A stretch of 64,000 nucleotides of DNA from Vreelandella andesensis. Its GTDB lineage: Bacteria; Pseudomonadota; Gammaproteobacteria; Pseudomonadales; Halomonadaceae. Under the pieces are notes generated by a model. It searched no databases. It was not told the DNA's origin and saw only the letters and a list, made by a program, of their open reading frames with translations. Numbering within the stretch: position 1 is the first letter of the stretch; every line of letters starts with the position of its first letter. The stretch covers positions 124,145-188,144 of the forward strand of contig NZ_RZHG01000019.1 of the NCBI RefSeq assembly GCF_003989795.1, written 5' to 3'. Position numbers and translations under genes: made by a program. Shown here piece by piece: positions 7,164-17,641 of this stretch.

Positions 7164-8348
7164 TCACAGCTCCGGCGTGGCGCCAAGCGCTCCCGCCATA
7201 TATTTGGCGTAAAGGTTATCATCGGCTCGAAGGCCTGCCATATCGTCCAGGCGCCAGGCTTCACTCTGTTGGTTGCGCTTTTCGATCAGGTATATCTGAT
7301 GTTTCTGCAGCAGGTTCAGTACCTCAGGGGTATGACAGGTGAAGATCAGCTGCGCCTGATGCGGGTTGGTATGGTCAAATTCAAACCATTCCAGTAGATG
7401 CGGGATCAGGTGTGGGTGCAGGTCGTTGTCGATTTCATCAATTACCGCCACGCCGCCTTTTTGTAGGGCGTTCAAAATAGGCTGAAGCAGCACGAACGCA
7501 GACTGAGTGCCGCTGGACTCCTCAAAGAAGGGTAGTTCAAACGTTTGGCCATCATTCGTTATATGCAAACCAAAAGGAACAAACACATCCTCTTCCTTAC
7601 CTGCTTCATCTCGCACTGTTAGCTTGCGTATTTCAACACTGCTTAACCCGAGATCAAACGTACTCATGGCGTCTGACATGCGCTTTAGCAAATCGGGTGC
7701 TTTCTGAAACTTTGCTGCGGCCCCCACCACCTCTCCGTGCTGAAAATGGCGGCGTCCAGTACTTACAACATTGGTCTCAATACGGTCAAAAAAATCGATA
7801 AACGGCTTTGCTTCAGCGATATCGTAGCTGTGTGCAGCGCTGATCAGTGACGTATTGCCACGGAGCTTCTCGGCCTGGGCTTTGGGGAAAGGAAAGCCTT
7901 TTTGTTTAAAGCGATACCCTTGCTGGGTTTTTTCGCGCTTGAACATATAGCTGTATTGGGCACTCGTTTTTTTATAGAGCGCTTCGGAAATGACCGCTTG
8001 AGGCATCAGTTCCAATTGGTAACGATAGTCGACGCCACCCAGCATAAACTCAAGCTCAAAATGGCTTGGGGAGTCGGCATGGAGAAGATGTGCTGCAAAG
8101 GGAATGTCCTCTTCCGGGTCGCCTTTGAGGAAGGATTGGCCGACAAACCAGCTCAGAAAAGCCAGCGGTTTTAAAAATTGGGTTTTGCCCGAACCGTTTG
8201 CGCCTACGATAGCAATGGCTTTATTAAAGCGCTCGCCATCAATGGTGATGTCATAACCTGAAGGCGTAGGTTTCTTGCCTAAGCTGAAATCAATAATAGT
8301 TTCATCGGCAAAGCTGTAAAAATTGCTGAAACTCAGATTTTTTATCAT
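7164..8348 (-). CDS. RloA/AbiLi-like ABC-type ATPase (AAA_15/OLD-like)
   Basis: 394 residues starting MIKNLSFSNFYSFADETIID, the typical opening of OLD/RloA-like ATPases. Walker A is GANGSGKT (49-56), a signature-like segment EESSGTQSAF lies near 280, Walker B is VAVIDEIDNDLHP near 300, and the terminal histidine loop FTCHTPEVLN is near 338. All catalytic positions look intact. Paired by overlap with the downstream RloB-like gene and placed between hsdR and hsdM. Such ATPase/Toprim pairs (RloA-RloB, AbiLi-AbiLii, PARIS, OLD/Gabija class) are anti-phage modules. The pair looks AT-richer than hsdR and hsdM, suggesting a separate origin. Which named system it belongs to is uncertain. Confidence 0.8.
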   Translation of the reverse strand: MIKNLSFSNFYSFADETIIDFSLGKKPTPSGYDITIDGERFNKAIAIVGANGSGKTQFLKPLAFLSWFVGQSFLKGDPEEDIPFAAHLLHADSPSHFELEFMLGGVDYRYQLELMPQAVISEALYKKTSAQYSYMFKREKTQQGYRFKQKGFPFPKAQAEKLRGNTSLISAAHSYDIAEAKPFIDFFDRIETNVVSTGRRHFQHGEVVGAAAKFQKAPDLLKRMSDAMSTFDLGLSSVEIRKLTVRDEAGKEEDVFVPFGLHITNDGQTFELPFFEESSGTQSAFVLLQPILNALQKGGVAVIDEIDNDLHPHLIPHLLEWFEFDHTNPHQAQLIFTCHTPEVLNLLQKHQIYLIEKRNQQSEAWRLDDMAGLRADDNLYAKYMAGALGATPEL

Positions 8349-8413
8349 ATGGATGCCAAATCAACGTAATTTTGTTGATTGTGCGCTTTTACGCCTCTTC
8401 CATCAAGCATGAG

Positions 8414-11400
8414 TTAACCAGCGTTAGGCCACATTGCCTCGTTCAATTCCTCCAGCACGGTATCCAGTTGCTCACCGAGCACCTTGTCCATCTGTTTGGC
8501 GCCGCCGTCATCGGCAAAGCGCTGGTTGACGAATTCCCGGTCGATGATCACTTCATGCACCAGTTGCTTGGCCAGGCGCTCCAGCCATTTGCGCTGGTTG
8601 GGGGTCCAGTTGTGCTGGTTGAGAATGCGGTCCATGGCGTTGGCCACGCGTTGTTCGAAGGGGATCAGCGCTTCACCCAGGGCGGCGCGGCGGATATAGC
8701 CGATGATGCTGGCGGCGATGTCCTGGTTAGTCTGGTTGCGCAGGGCGCTTTGCAGGCGGGCTTCGGAATATCCGTGGTTATCCAGCAGCAGTTTTATTTC
8801 CCGCAGCTGTTCCCGGGTGAGGTTGCGGGGTTTGTTGACCACCACCGCCAGCGCGGCAGACTGGTTGAGCTGTTCCTTGATAAAGCGGTTGAACGCGTCC
8901 AGGTAGTCTTCCGGTTTGGCATGCTTGCCATAGCTCTGGGTGCGCTCGCGGATTTCGTCTTCATGCTCGGAAATGATCGGCAGGTGGTCGCTGCCCACCA
9001 GGGATTTCACCTCGGCCAGCTGGTTCAACAGGCCGCTGTGCTGCTTGATGAAAGCTGAGGCCTGGCGCGGGCCAAGCTGGTGCAGGTGGCTGTGCAGGGT
9101 TTTCGGCGCCACGCCCCAGCTCTGCTCTAGTTCATCGAGTTTCTGTTTCAGCTTCGGGCGGCTTTCGGCTTTGCTATCTGCCTTGCGCAATACCCGCATG
9201 ATTTTCTGGCTGAGCTGGCTGAGTACCACATCGGCTTGGCTTTCATCGGCCTGTTCGCCGGGGCTGGCCAGCGCTTTTTCCAACTGTTCGTCGTCGGTCA
9301 GCTCACCGGCCAGTTGTTCTAGGGTGATGTTGGGGTCTCTCACCAGGGGCTTCATGGTGTTGACATCCTGCAGGGCGGCGTAGATATCCACCGGGTCGTA
9401 GATGCGGAACACCGTCTTGCCGATGTCATCACAGCGGCGGGTGGCGCGGCCGATCATCTGTTCGTACAGGATGCGTGAACGTACTCGGCGCATGAACACC
9501 AGATGGCAGATACTCGGTACGTCGATGCCGGTGGTGAGCAGGTCCACGGTGATGGCAATGTTGGGGTAGCGCTCGTTCTTGTAGCGCCGGATCAGCTGGC
9601 TCACCTTGTCGCTCTGGCCGGTGATCTTGGCCACGGCGGCCTCGTTGTATTGGCCGTTGTAGAGCGCCTTGAAGGCGGTATCCAGCAGGCGTTTGACCAT
9701 ATCCGCGTGAAGGTCGGTGGCGCAGAAGATCAGGGTCTTTTCATCGCCAAAGGGGTCGAGTTCCTGAACCAGCTGCTCGCAGATCACCCGGTTGAAGTTT
9801 TCGTTGATCACCCGGCGGTTAAAGGCATCTACTTCGAAGTTGAGCTCGTCTTCAAGCTCAGTGGTGTCCACTTCGCCGGTGCGGGTGTTGATGACGTCTA
9901 CCGGCTTGCCTTTCTCAAAGGTGATGCCGTTCTGGGTAAGCAGGGTTTCATAGCGGATGGGCGGCTCGTGGTCGATCAACCAGTCGTCCGCGACGGCTTC
10001 GCGGTAGGCGTAGGTGTACACCGGTTTGCCGAAAATCTCGCTGGTGTGTCTGGCTGGGGTGGCGGTGAGGCCGATTTTTACCGCGTCGAAGTAATCCAGC
10101 ACCCGGCGGTAACTGGAAAGGTACTGGCGGGCGTCGCGGGTGGCCAGTTCGCCTTCGGTCATTTCCTGGTCGAGGGTGTAACCCCGGTGAGCCTCGTCAA
10201 TGATAATGCAGTCGAACTGGTCGATCGGTGGCGGGTCTTCGCTCATGAAGATGCGTTTGACCATGGCCTGCACCGTGGCAACCTGCACGCGGGTTTCCGC
10301 TTCGGCGGCCATGTCGCCCAACTCCGCCACGTTGTAAATTTTGCTCAGGCTGTGGTTCTGTTCCAGCGGGGCTTCATCAAAAGCATCAATGGCTTGCTGG
10401 CCGAGGGCGGTGCGGTCGACCAGAAACAGAATGCGCTGGAAGCGTTCGGCTTTCAGAAAACGGTACATCAGGCCGATGATGGTGCGGGTCTTGCCGGTGC
10501 CGGTAGCCATGGCTAAAAGCGCCGTGCGCACGTTACGGGCCATCGCCTCTTCGGTGGCGATAATGGCTTTCTGCTGATAGTCGCGCAGTTTCAGGTAGCC
10601 GAAGGGCTCCGCCTTTAGGCGCTGCTCGGCGCTTTCCCTGTCGCGCTGGAGCATGTCCAGCAGGCCACTGGGGCTGTGGAACGTCTGCAAGTCTCGGCTC
10701 AGGTGGCTTGGGTCGCGCACATCCCGGAACCAGGTGCCGGAGGTTTCCGCCAGCTGGGGAATGTGGGGGCGCCCGTTGCAGGAGTACACAAAAGGCACCA
10801 TGTAGTGGCTGTCGTCATCGGCAGGCCAGGCGATGGTGCGGCCCATCAATTCCCAAGCGCCGACAAGCGGTACTTCCACCTTGAAGCCTTTGCTGTAGCG
10901 TTCGGCCTGGCGGATTTTGCCCGCCACGTTGGTGTTTTCTTTCTTGGCTTCTACCACGGCAATCGGCGTTAATCCTGCAAATAGCACGTAATCGGCCCGG
11001 CCCTTTTCTTTCTTTTGTGAAGAGCCGCCATTATGGTTTGTTGGCCATTCGGCAATTGCCCGGTTGCTGCCTTTTTCCGGGCGGGCGCCTTTCTGGAAGG
11101 TGATGTCCTGGCTATCGGCTTCCCAACCGGCTTTCTGCAACTGCTGGTCAATCAGGATACGCGTGACTTCTTCGCTCAGTACCAGGGTCTCCGTGGCGGC
11201 CTGGGTTTTTCTGGCCACCTGCTGGCGCTGTTGGCTAACGTTTTGTTCGCCCTGCTCGGCGAGCTTTTGTTGCAGGGTGTTGATTTTCTGCTCGTAGGCC
11301 TGTTGCTGCTGTGTGAGTGTCTGTTCGTGCTGGCGGGCCTGTTCGGCCAGGGTGCGGGATTCCTCATCCATGGCGACGGCCAGGGCTTCGTATTCCGCTT

Positions 11401-11950
11401 TTTCTTTTTCGATCAGCTGGCTGAGCTGCTGGCTACTGTCCAGTTCCTTGTTGGCCTGCTGCAGATCGTGACGAAGCTTTTCGATATCGCTTTGCAGCTG
11501 AATTAACCCGGCGCTGGGGTCAGTGGGCGGGATAAACGGGCCGGATTTGAAGTCGTTACCGGCTTTACCGAAGGAGGCATGAAACCAGATGGCCAGGGCG
11601 CGGGCGACCCTGAGGCCACTCATGGCCTCTTTATGCTGGGTGCGGAACTGGTGAGTGGCCTTGTTGCCCTCAATACGCAGAATATGAAACAGCTCCTTGA
11701 TCTGCGGTTCCAGACGTAATTCACGGTTCAGGCGGTAGAGCAGCTCGGACTGGGTGGTCTGGTCGTCAAACGCGATACCGGCAAGGGCCGCCAGATGCTG
11801 GGCCAAGGCTTCGCCTAGCTGGCGCAGTTTGATCAGAGTGATGTTGGGGTCGCTGAAAAAGGCACGCTCGGCGGCTGCGGTCAGCTCGACAAATAGCGCA
11901 TCATGCTCTGCCAAAAAGCCAAAGTTGCTGGGAGGATTGGGTGATGTCAT
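8414..11950 (-). CDS. hsdR: Type I restriction endonuclease subunit HsdR
   Basis: 1178 residues, full length for HsdR. The N-terminus (about 1-170) is DUF4145-like and is followed by a Gln/Glu-rich coiled coil (about 145-250) and the nuclease domain with VVEAKKENTNVAGKI, the ExK of the PD-(D/E)XK core. Helicase motifs come next: Walker A ATGTGKTRT near 483, DEAH in IIIDEAHRG near 584, LTATPARHT, and motif VI IGRATRRCDD. The C-terminal helical region probably contacts HsdM. It cuts unmodified DNA after ATP-driven translocation. First gene of the island on the minus strand; 65 bp separate it from the RloA-like gene, so all may share a message up to the hsdM control region. Confidence 0.96.
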   Translation of the reverse strand: MTSPNPPSNFGFLAEHDALFVELTAAAERAFFSDPNITLIKLRQLGEALAQHLAALAGIAFDDQTTQSELLYRLNRELRLEPQIKELFHILRIEGNKATHQFRTQHKEAMSGLRVARALAIWFHASFGKAGNDFKSGPFIPPTDPSAGLIQLQSDIEKLRHDLQQANKELDSSQQLSQLIEKEKAEYEALAVAMDEESRTLAEQARQHEQTLTQQQQAYEQKINTLQQKLAEQGEQNVSQQRQQVARKTQAATETLVLSEEVTRILIDQQLQKAGWEADSQDITFQKGARPEKGSNRAIAEWPTNHNGGSSQKKEKGRADYVLFAGLTPIAVVEAKKENTNVAGKIRQAERYSKGFKVEVPLVGAWELMGRTIAWPADDDSHYMVPFVYSCNGRPHIPQLAETSGTWFRDVRDPSHLSRDLQTFHSPSGLLDMLQRDRESAEQRLKAEPFGYLKLRDYQQKAIIATEEAMARNVRTALLAMATGTGKTRTIIGLMYRFLKAERFQRILFLVDRTALGQQAIDAFDEAPLEQNHSLSKIYNVAELGDMAAEAETRVQVATVQAMVKRIFMSEDPPPIDQFDCIIIDEAHRGYTLDQEMTEGELATRDARQYLSSYRRVLDYFDAVKIGLTATPARHTSEIFGKPVYTYAYREAVADDWLIDHEPPIRYETLLTQNGITFEKGKPVDVINTRTGEVDTTELEDELNFEVDAFNRRVINENFNRVICEQLVQELDPFGDEKTLIFCATDLHADMVKRLLDTAFKALYNGQYNEAAVAKITGQSDKVSQLIRRYKNERYPNIAITVDLLTTGIDVPSICHLVFMRRVRSRILYEQMIGRATRRCDDIGKTVFRIYDPVDIYAALQDVNTMKPLVRDPNITLEQLAGELTDDEQLEKALASPGEQADESQADVVLSQLSQKIMRVLRKADSKAESRPKLKQKLDELEQSWGVAPKTLHSHLHQLGPRQASAFIKQHSGLLNQLAEVKSLVGSDHLPIISEHEDEIRERTQSYGKHAKPEDYLDAFNRFIKEQLNQSAALAVVVNKPRNLTREQLREIKLLLDNHGYSEARLQSALRNQTNQDIAASIIGYIRRAALGEALIPFEQRVANAMDRILNQHNWTPNQRKWLERLAKQLVHEVIIDREFVNQRFADDGGAKQMDKVLGEQLDTVLEELNEAMWPNAG

Positions 11951-12215
11951 TACATTTACTCTCCACGTCTTGGCAATTTGGCTTTGTCGCTGCTGCTACA
12001 TAAAGGCCCATACTAATTAAATAGAGCGTGTTTTGCTAAGTCTACTTGTGAGGGGTTGGCGTTAACGAATAACTTTATGTTGCCAGCAACAGCCCCTTTG
12101 TTCTCTCGCCATGCTTGGTTCAATCACTGGGTGACCCTTTCAATTTAAGGCGCAGCGTGTCTCGAATTGATAAATTGACTGCTTTACATGCTCGCTGATG
12201 AAAAAGGATGTCTTC

Positions 12216-12782
12216 ATGCCCACCTTACGCACTCTCACTTTCACGCTTTTCGTCGGCATTCTTGGCATGCTACCCACCAGTGCCCAGGCAGATGAATCAA
12301 CCTGGCAGGCGCTGCAGGAGGGTGGCTTGGTGATTTTGATGCGCCATGCGTTGGCACCTGGCATCGGCGATCCGGCGGGGTTTGAGCTCTCTCTGTGCGG
12401 CACTCAGCGCAATCTTTCAGCTCAGGGGCGTGCTCAAGCAGAGGCGATTGGCCGGTTGTTTCGTGAGCGGAATGTGCCCGTTGCTGACGTGTACTCGTCT
12501 CGCTGGTGTCGGGCGTTGGATACCGCTGAGCTAATGGACTTGGGCCATGTGGAACCGGCCCCATGGTTAGATTCGTTTTTTCGCCAGCGCAGTGAGCGGG
12601 ATGCACAGACGCGAACGGCGCGTGAGCTGATTGCTGCTTGGCAGGGCCCAGGCAATTTATTGCTGGTGTCCCATCAGGTCAATATTACAGCGCTAACAGG
12701 CGGAGGAGTCAGTTCTGGCGAAATGATCGTCGTGCGCCCAACAGGCAATTCGTTTCAGATAGTCGGCAGATTGAGCCGTTAG
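12216..12782 (+). CDS. Exported histidine phosphatase family protein
   Basis: 188 residues from the ATG at 12216, chosen because AAGGA sits seven bases before it and a normal signal peptide results (MPTLRTLTFTLFVGILGM, cleavage after AQA). The phosphohistidine motif appears as LMRHALAPG. A second histidine needed for catalysis is in LLVSHQVNITALTG, and arginine in YSSRWCRALDTA completes the pocket. The substrate is unknown; periplasmic branch-2-like phosphatases act on small phosphoesters. It stands alone between the restriction island and a 532-bp gene-free stretch. Confidence 0.88.
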   Translation: MPTLRTLTFTLFVGILGMLPTSAQADESTWQALQEGGLVILMRHALAPGIGDPAGFELSLCGTQRNLSAQGRAQAEAIGRLFRERNVPVADVYSSRWCRALDTAELMDLGHVEPAPWLDSFFRQRSERDAQTRTARELIAAWQGPGNLLLVSHQVNITALTGGGVSSGEMIVVRPTGNSFQIVGRLSR

Positions 12783-13314
12783 CCGGCGGATTATTGGGCT
12801 GCTTCCTTAAAAGCAGATCTTGGTTCTTTCAAGCTAGTTGTTTTTTACTAACTAGACGATTATTTGCTCGTTGCAATTTCCTCTTTTAAAAACCCCCTTG
12901 TTTAAATATCTATTTTTCAATTTTTTACCTTTTGCACCGATTTATTATCGATGCGATTGTCAGATTGTTTATTAATGTTTAATTTAAAGTTTTCGGTAAT
13001 GTTTAGTTGCTCGGTTGTTTAATTTTATATATAAGGTCGCGAAACTTGTTGTAGATAATTAGGCATCGTTTTTTACGCTGATTGTTTGTAACGAGATTTA
13101 ACAATGCAGTGGTGGTGGCCATTTATAATTGCTACTTAATGAAAAATATAAGGTGCATTTGAGTGCACTCATTACTGCGTAACGATTGATTAGTGCGATT
13201 AATCAGTGTGGTTAACCGGCATGAGTAACACGCATGATTAATAAGTGCTGTTAATCATAATTAGTTTGGTTCGCGCAGTGTTCCCAGTGGTGTGCGGGCA
13301 CTAAGGAGAAAAAA
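12783..13314. other. 532-bp AT-rich gene-free region
   Basis: No convincing coding frame or RNA gene. Base composition is much more AT-rich than the neighbours, especially 12880-13060. A possible sigma-70 promoter is TTGCTC (13007) with TATAAG (13030), 17 bp apart, which would leave a leader of about 270 bases before aqpZ. The 3' part holds the repeated AGTG..TTAA motifs listed separately. The AAGGAG ribosome site of aqpZ is at 13302. Confidence 0.5.
13192..13254. repeat. Three AGTG-(N3)-TTAA repeats upstream of aqpZ
   Basis: AGTGCGATTAA (13192), AGTGTGGTTAA (13205) and AGTGCTGTTAA (13244) are spaced 13 and 39 bp apart, a 13-bp register. They lie 60-125 bp before the aqpZ start. They may be a regulator array or chance AT-rich repetition. 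Confidence 0.35.
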
Positions 13315-14064
13315 GTGAAAAAGTACGCAGCGGAGTTGATTGGTACGTTTTGGTTAGTGCTGGGTGGCTGTGGCAGTGCGGTATTGGCAGCGGCTTTTCC
13401 GGACGTAGGCATTGGCCTATTAGGGGTGTCGCTGGCCTTTGGTTTAACGGTTGTTACCATGGCGTATGCGATTGGGCATATTTCGGGCTGCCATTTAAAC
13501 CCAGCGGTATCCGTGGGGCTTTGGGTGGGTGGGCGCTTTCCTGCTAAAGAGTTGCCTTATTACATTGGCGCGCAAGTGCTGGGGGCGATTATTGCTGGTG
13601 GCGTGTTGTATCTCATTGCAAGTGGCCAGGCAGGGTTTGAGGTGTCGGCTGGGTTTGCTTCTAATGGGTATGGCGAGCATTCGCCCGGCGGTTACAGCTT
13701 GACGGCGGCGCTACTGGTTGAAGTCGTGATGACCATGATGTTTATTTTTATCATTATGGGGGCAACCGATGGTCGTGCGCCGGCGGGCTTTGCGCCGTTG
13801 GCCATTGGTTTGGGTCTAACGCTTATTCACCTAATTAGCATTCCGGTTACCAATACTTCGGTAAACCCCGCGCGCAGTACGGGCGTTGCTTTGTATGTGG
13901 GCGATTGGGCGACGGCGCAGCTGTGGCTGTTTTGGGTGGCGCCAATGATTGGCGCGGCGTTAGGGGCATTGGCTTACCGCTTTATCGCTCAGCCTGAGGC
14001 GCTTATAGCACCGCCATCGCCTTCTGATCATGACGATGATCTGGCGGGTAAGGTCGCTCCTTAA
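13315..14064 (+). CDS. aqpZ: Aquaporin Z
   Basis: 249 residues from a GTG preceded by AAGGAG. Six membrane helices plus the two half-helices with NPA boxes are visible: HLNPAVSVG (about 61-69) and SVNPARSTG (about 183-191). The arginine after the second NPA and the histidine in [11 protein letters not shown] fit a water-selective filter rather than a glycerol channel. It opens [20 protein letters not shown], very close to AqpZ. It should allow rapid water flow across the inner membrane, relevant to a halophile facing osmotic shifts. The last four bases overlap the end of the convergent glycosylase gene. Confidence 0.95.
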   Translation: MKKYAAELIGTFWLVLGGCGSAVLAAAFPDVGIGLLGVSLAFGLTVVTMAYAIGHISGCHLNPAVSVGLWVGGRFPAKELPYYIGAQVLGAIIAGGVLYLIASGQAGFEVSAGFASNGYGEHSPGGYSLTAALLVEVVMTMMFIFIIMGATDGRAPAGFAPLAIGLGLTLIHLISIPVTNTSVNPARSTGVALYVGDWATAQLWLFWVAPMIGAALGALAYRFIAQPEALIAPPSPSDHDDDLAGKVAP

Positions 14065-14672
14065 AGCGGTTCACCACGGTAGTAGTGCCATAAAAATAGC
14101 GATCCCACGCTGCGCCAGGGCGCCCAGTGTTCGACTAGCTGGCGAGCCTGTTTAGGCGTGGGTTTGTCTTCCCGCTTTTTTAAGCGGCCAAGCGCCACAC
14201 GTAAGGCAAGGTCATCGGCGGGGAATATATCGGGTCGTTGGAGTGAAAACATTAGGTAAATTTCGGCGCTCCAGCGGCCAAAGCCGCGCAGTTGAGTGAT
14301 GGCGGTAATGGCCTCGTCATCACTTAGCATGGCCAGTCCATCGGCGCTGAATGTGCCTGCAAGCTCTGCTTCCGCTAGCCCTTTGGCATACTCAACTTTA
14401 CGCCAGGAAAGCCCTGCATCACGCAGCGCTTGGCCTTCAACGCCTATCACTGCTTCCGCATGCAATTCAGGTAGCACTGCTTTCACACGGCGCATAATAG
14501 CGCGGGCTGCTTCGGTTGAAATCTGCTGGCTCACAATCGTACTAAAAAACGTTGCGAAGCCTTGGTCGCGTTGGCGTGGTGCAGGGGCACCCACGAGTGG
14601 GTAGGCACGGGCAATATCCGGGTCGGCCTTAGCGAGTGCCTCCATGGCGTGCTCGATAGTCTCTGGTGTCAT
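14061..14672 (-). CDS. DNA-3-methyladenine glycosylase, AlkA-like (HhH-GPD)
   Basis: 203 residues. The helix-hairpin-helix segment [20 protein letters not shown] is followed by FPADDLALR, whose aspartate is the catalytic residue in AlkA-type enzymes; [12 protein letters not shown] is the usual upstream helix. It is the short catalytic form without the AlkA regulatory N-terminus. It removes alkylated bases to start base-excision repair. It ends inside the aqpZ 3' end (convergent, four-base overlap). Confidence 0.88.
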   Translation of the reverse strand: MTPETIEHAMEALAKADPDIARAYPLVGAPAPRQRDQGFATFFSTIVSQQISTEAARAIMRRVKAVLPELHAEAVIGVEGQALRDAGLSWRKVEYAKGLAEAELAGTFSADGLAMLSDDEAITAITQLRGFGRWSAEIYLMFSLQRPDIFPADDLALRVALGRLKKREDKPTPKQARQLVEHWAPWRSVGSLFLWHYYRGEPL

Positions 14673-14872
14673 GAACGTCTCGCCTGTTTAACAATTTAAA
14701 AACACATTAACAAAGTTAGGACATTAGCGGTGTCGCTTCTAGGCGTCATCTCTTTCGCCCGCTAACTTTTTTGCTGGTGAATATTTCTACTTTTGTCTAA
14801 TCCTGCGATCATTTGCCGCTATACAAGACCGTTTTGATAATAGGCGTTGAGTGCGCCCAGGGAGCAACGTAT

Positions 14873-16072
14873 ATGCAGGCGGCGTCATCGGGATTGGCAC
14901 GTAACCCGCGGTTGGCAGAAGTCGCGTTGGCGTTAGGTGGGTTTGGTATTGGCACCAGTGAATTCGTCATCATGGGGTTAATGAACCGTGTTGCGGAGGA
15001 TCTTGCCGTCACGGTGCCTCAGGTAGGCTATGCCATCAGCAGCTATGCCCTTGGTGTGGTGGTCGGTGCGCCGTTGATTTCAGCCTTTGCGGCGCGGGCG
15101 CCTAAGCGGGCGTTGCTCATTGTACTGATGCTGGTGTTTGCCGTTGGTAATATTGCCAGTGCGATGGCACCGGGGTTCTGGTCATTTGTAGGGCTGCGTT
15201 TTCTCGCTGGTTTGCCTCATGGGGCTTATTTTGGCATCGCCGCTTTGGTGGCTGCGGGAGCCGTGCCGGTCGATCAGCGGGCACGGGCTATTTCACGAGT
15301 AATGATGGGCTTAACGTTGGCAATCTTGGTTGGCGCGCCGTTAGGCACGTGGACAGGCAATTTGTTTGGCTGGCAAGTTGCCTTTGCAGCGGTAGGCATT
15401 ATTGCGTTGTTGACGGCGTTACTGATTCGTCTTTGGGTACCTGTGCAGCCGTTTGATGCCTTAGCAAGCCCGTTGCGTGAGTTGTCGGCATTGATAAAGC
15501 AGCGTGTGCTAGTGACGGTGGCCATTGCCTGCATTGGCTGTGGCGGGATGTTCTCAATTTTTAGTTATGTGATGCCCACGCTTACTCAGCAGGCGGGTAT
15601 GAGTGAAGCACTGGGGCCGCTAGTGCTGGTGATCTTTGGGCTTGGTTCTATCGCTGGCAATTTAATTGGCGGCCGAGCAGCGGACAACAATCTAATGCGT
15701 GCGATTCCCGCTATCTTGGTGTGGTGCGCGGTGATTCAGGGGTTATTTTATTTTGCTGCCAACAACGTTTGGACGGGACTGCTATTTGTCGGGTTAGTCG
15801 GGACGAGTATGGCGCTAGCACCTGCGCTGCAAACCCGTTTAATGGATGTGGCAGACGATGCTCAAACCATGGCCGCTTCGCTTAACCATGCGGCCTTTAA
15901 TGGCGCCAATGGATTGGGGGCGTGGCTAGCGGGGCTGGTGATTAGCGCAGGCTTCAGCTGGTCGAGCACGGGGTTAGTCGGTACCGGTTTAGCTCTTTGC
16001 GGGCTGGTAATTTTTGCTTGGGGGCGCTGGCTTGAAAAGCGTACTTTCCGGCCTGCCGAGGGTTACCACTGA
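14873..16072 (+). CDS. MFS efflux transporter, AraJ/NepI-like (DHA1)
   Basis: 399 residues from the ATG at 14873, which has GGAG nine bases upstream; a longer frame to 14813 lacks this. Twelve membrane helices are evident. Conserved DHA1 features are LGGFGIGTSEFVIMGL in helix 1 and the loop 2-3 motif ISAFAARAPKRALL. It most resembles the arabinose/nucleoside efflux permease group (AraJ, YdhP, NepI). It exports a small hydrophilic compound or drug by proton antiport; the substrate is unknown. It is a single gene. Confidence 0.85.
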   Translation: MQAASSGLARNPRLAEVALALGGFGIGTSEFVIMGLMNRVAEDLAVTVPQVGYAISSYALGVVVGAPLISAFAARAPKRALLIVLMLVFAVGNIASAMAPGFWSFVGLRFLAGLPHGAYFGIAALVAAGAVPVDQRARAISRVMMGLTLAILVGAPLGTWTGNLFGWQVAFAAVGIIALLTALLIRLWVPVQPFDALASPLRELSALIKQRVLVTVAIACIGCGGMFSIFSYVMPTLTQQAGMSEALGPLVLVIFGLGSIAGNLIGGRAADNNLMRAIPAILVWCAVIQGLFYFAANNVWTGLLFVGLVGTSMALAPALQTRLMDVADDAQTMAASLNHAAFNGANGLGAWLAGLVISAGFSWSSTGLVGTGLALCGLVIFAWGRWLEKRTFRPAEGYH

Positions 16073-16080
16073 CACTAGAT

Positions 16081-16776
16081 TTAGCGACAAAGCCTAAAAC
16101 CGCGCATACCTAAGTGAAAATGATCAGCATGCGCGGCGTTGTAGTCTGGCCCCAACACGTTGCCAAAGGTGCCGCAGGCACCATCCCTAGCCGCTCTTAG
16201 AAACTCACCCGTTTCGCCTTCGTTATCCCAGTGATTGATCAGTGTAATACGCTGGCCATTTTCAAACTGAAACCCCACCACATCCAGTGCTTCAGCGGTG
16301 GCATGTTCACTGCGCCTACCTGTTTCGCGGCCATAGACATTACGGCAGGCAAAGCTACCAACATGATTAACCTGGGCCACACGGCTACCCATGATCTCCT
16401 GGGCGGCAGGCTGCAGGGCGTGGCGTTCATACATTACCCAGGCCAGCGCCATCGGGCAGGTCGCCACAAAGCTTTGATTAAAACGAACGCTACTAGACTG
16501 CATACGCACAATATTAGTAAGAGGGCAGCTAGCGGCTGGGGAATAATCGGCCAACGGCGTGTAGTGAAGCTCGTTGTCTGGCACGGTGTCTAGTGCAGCT
16601 AAGCAGGCTTCCCGGTCATTGTTTAGACGTTTGAGCTTGAGGTGGGTGATGGGCGTTAGTGGGTCATCGATATAAAGCGGCGCCCAGGGCGCCCAATGAC
16701 GGGGAATCTCAATCAGCCCTTTTTGGAACGCTACTCCCAGGGCAATTAAGCACAAAATAATGATCGTACTGCGCAT
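16081..16776 (-). CDS. Extensin-like family protein (cell-wall peptidase-like fold)
   Basis: 231 residues with an N-terminal hydrophobic anchor (STIIILCLIALGVAFQKGLI). The C-terminal half is the extensin-like domain: SCPLTNIVRMQ, GSFACRNVYGR, SEHATAEALDVVGFQ and the ending HADHFHLGMRGFRLCR. The histidine/aspartate set resembles the zinc site of D-Ala-D-Ala metallopeptidases, and several cysteines probably form disulfides. It is likely periplasmic and acts on or binds peptidoglycan; no activity is established for the family. Convergent with the MFS gene, eight bases apart. Confidence 0.82.
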   Translation of the reverse strand: MRSTIIILCLIALGVAFQKGLIEIPRHWAPWAPLYIDDPLTPITHLKLKRLNNDREACLAALDTVPDNELHYTPLADYSPAASCPLTNIVRMQSSSVRFNQSFVATCPMALAWVMYERHALQPAAQEIMGSRVAQVNHVGSFACRNVYGRETGRRSEHATAEALDVVGFQFENGQRITLINHWDNEGETGEFLRAARDGACGTFGNVLGPDYNAAHADHFHLGMRGFRLCR

Positions 16777-16799
16777 AACGACCTCCTTGTGAGCGCGCT

Positions 16800-16831
16800 G
16801 AAACGCTACCGTCCCGAAACGCTACAGTCCA
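16800..16831. repeat. 16-bp imperfect tandem duplication
   Basis: GAAACGCTACCGTCCC (16800-16815) is followed directly by GAAACGCTACAGTCCA, 14 of 16 bases identical. It sits just upstream of the extensin-like gene start and downstream of nothing coding, so it probably arose by replication slippage. Confidence 0.6.
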
Positions 16832-16965
16832 TAGCACAGGTGTGCGATACTGCGCGCATATTTTTGCACCATACTTGATGAACATTACAATGCATTGCCG
16901 TTGCTTTGTTTATCCTCGCTTACGATCTTTCGTTGACTATTATTTCGCTATTTATCTTTTGCTAA

Positions 16966-17613
<648 letters not shown>

Positions 17614-17641
17614 TCTAGCAGGTTCCATTACCACTTTTTTT

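Noticed and set aside
9503-10516. 337-codon open frame on the plus strand inside hsdR
   Set aside because: Antisense shadow of the HsdR helicase region; Val/Ala/Gly-rich composition, no domain, no ribosome site.
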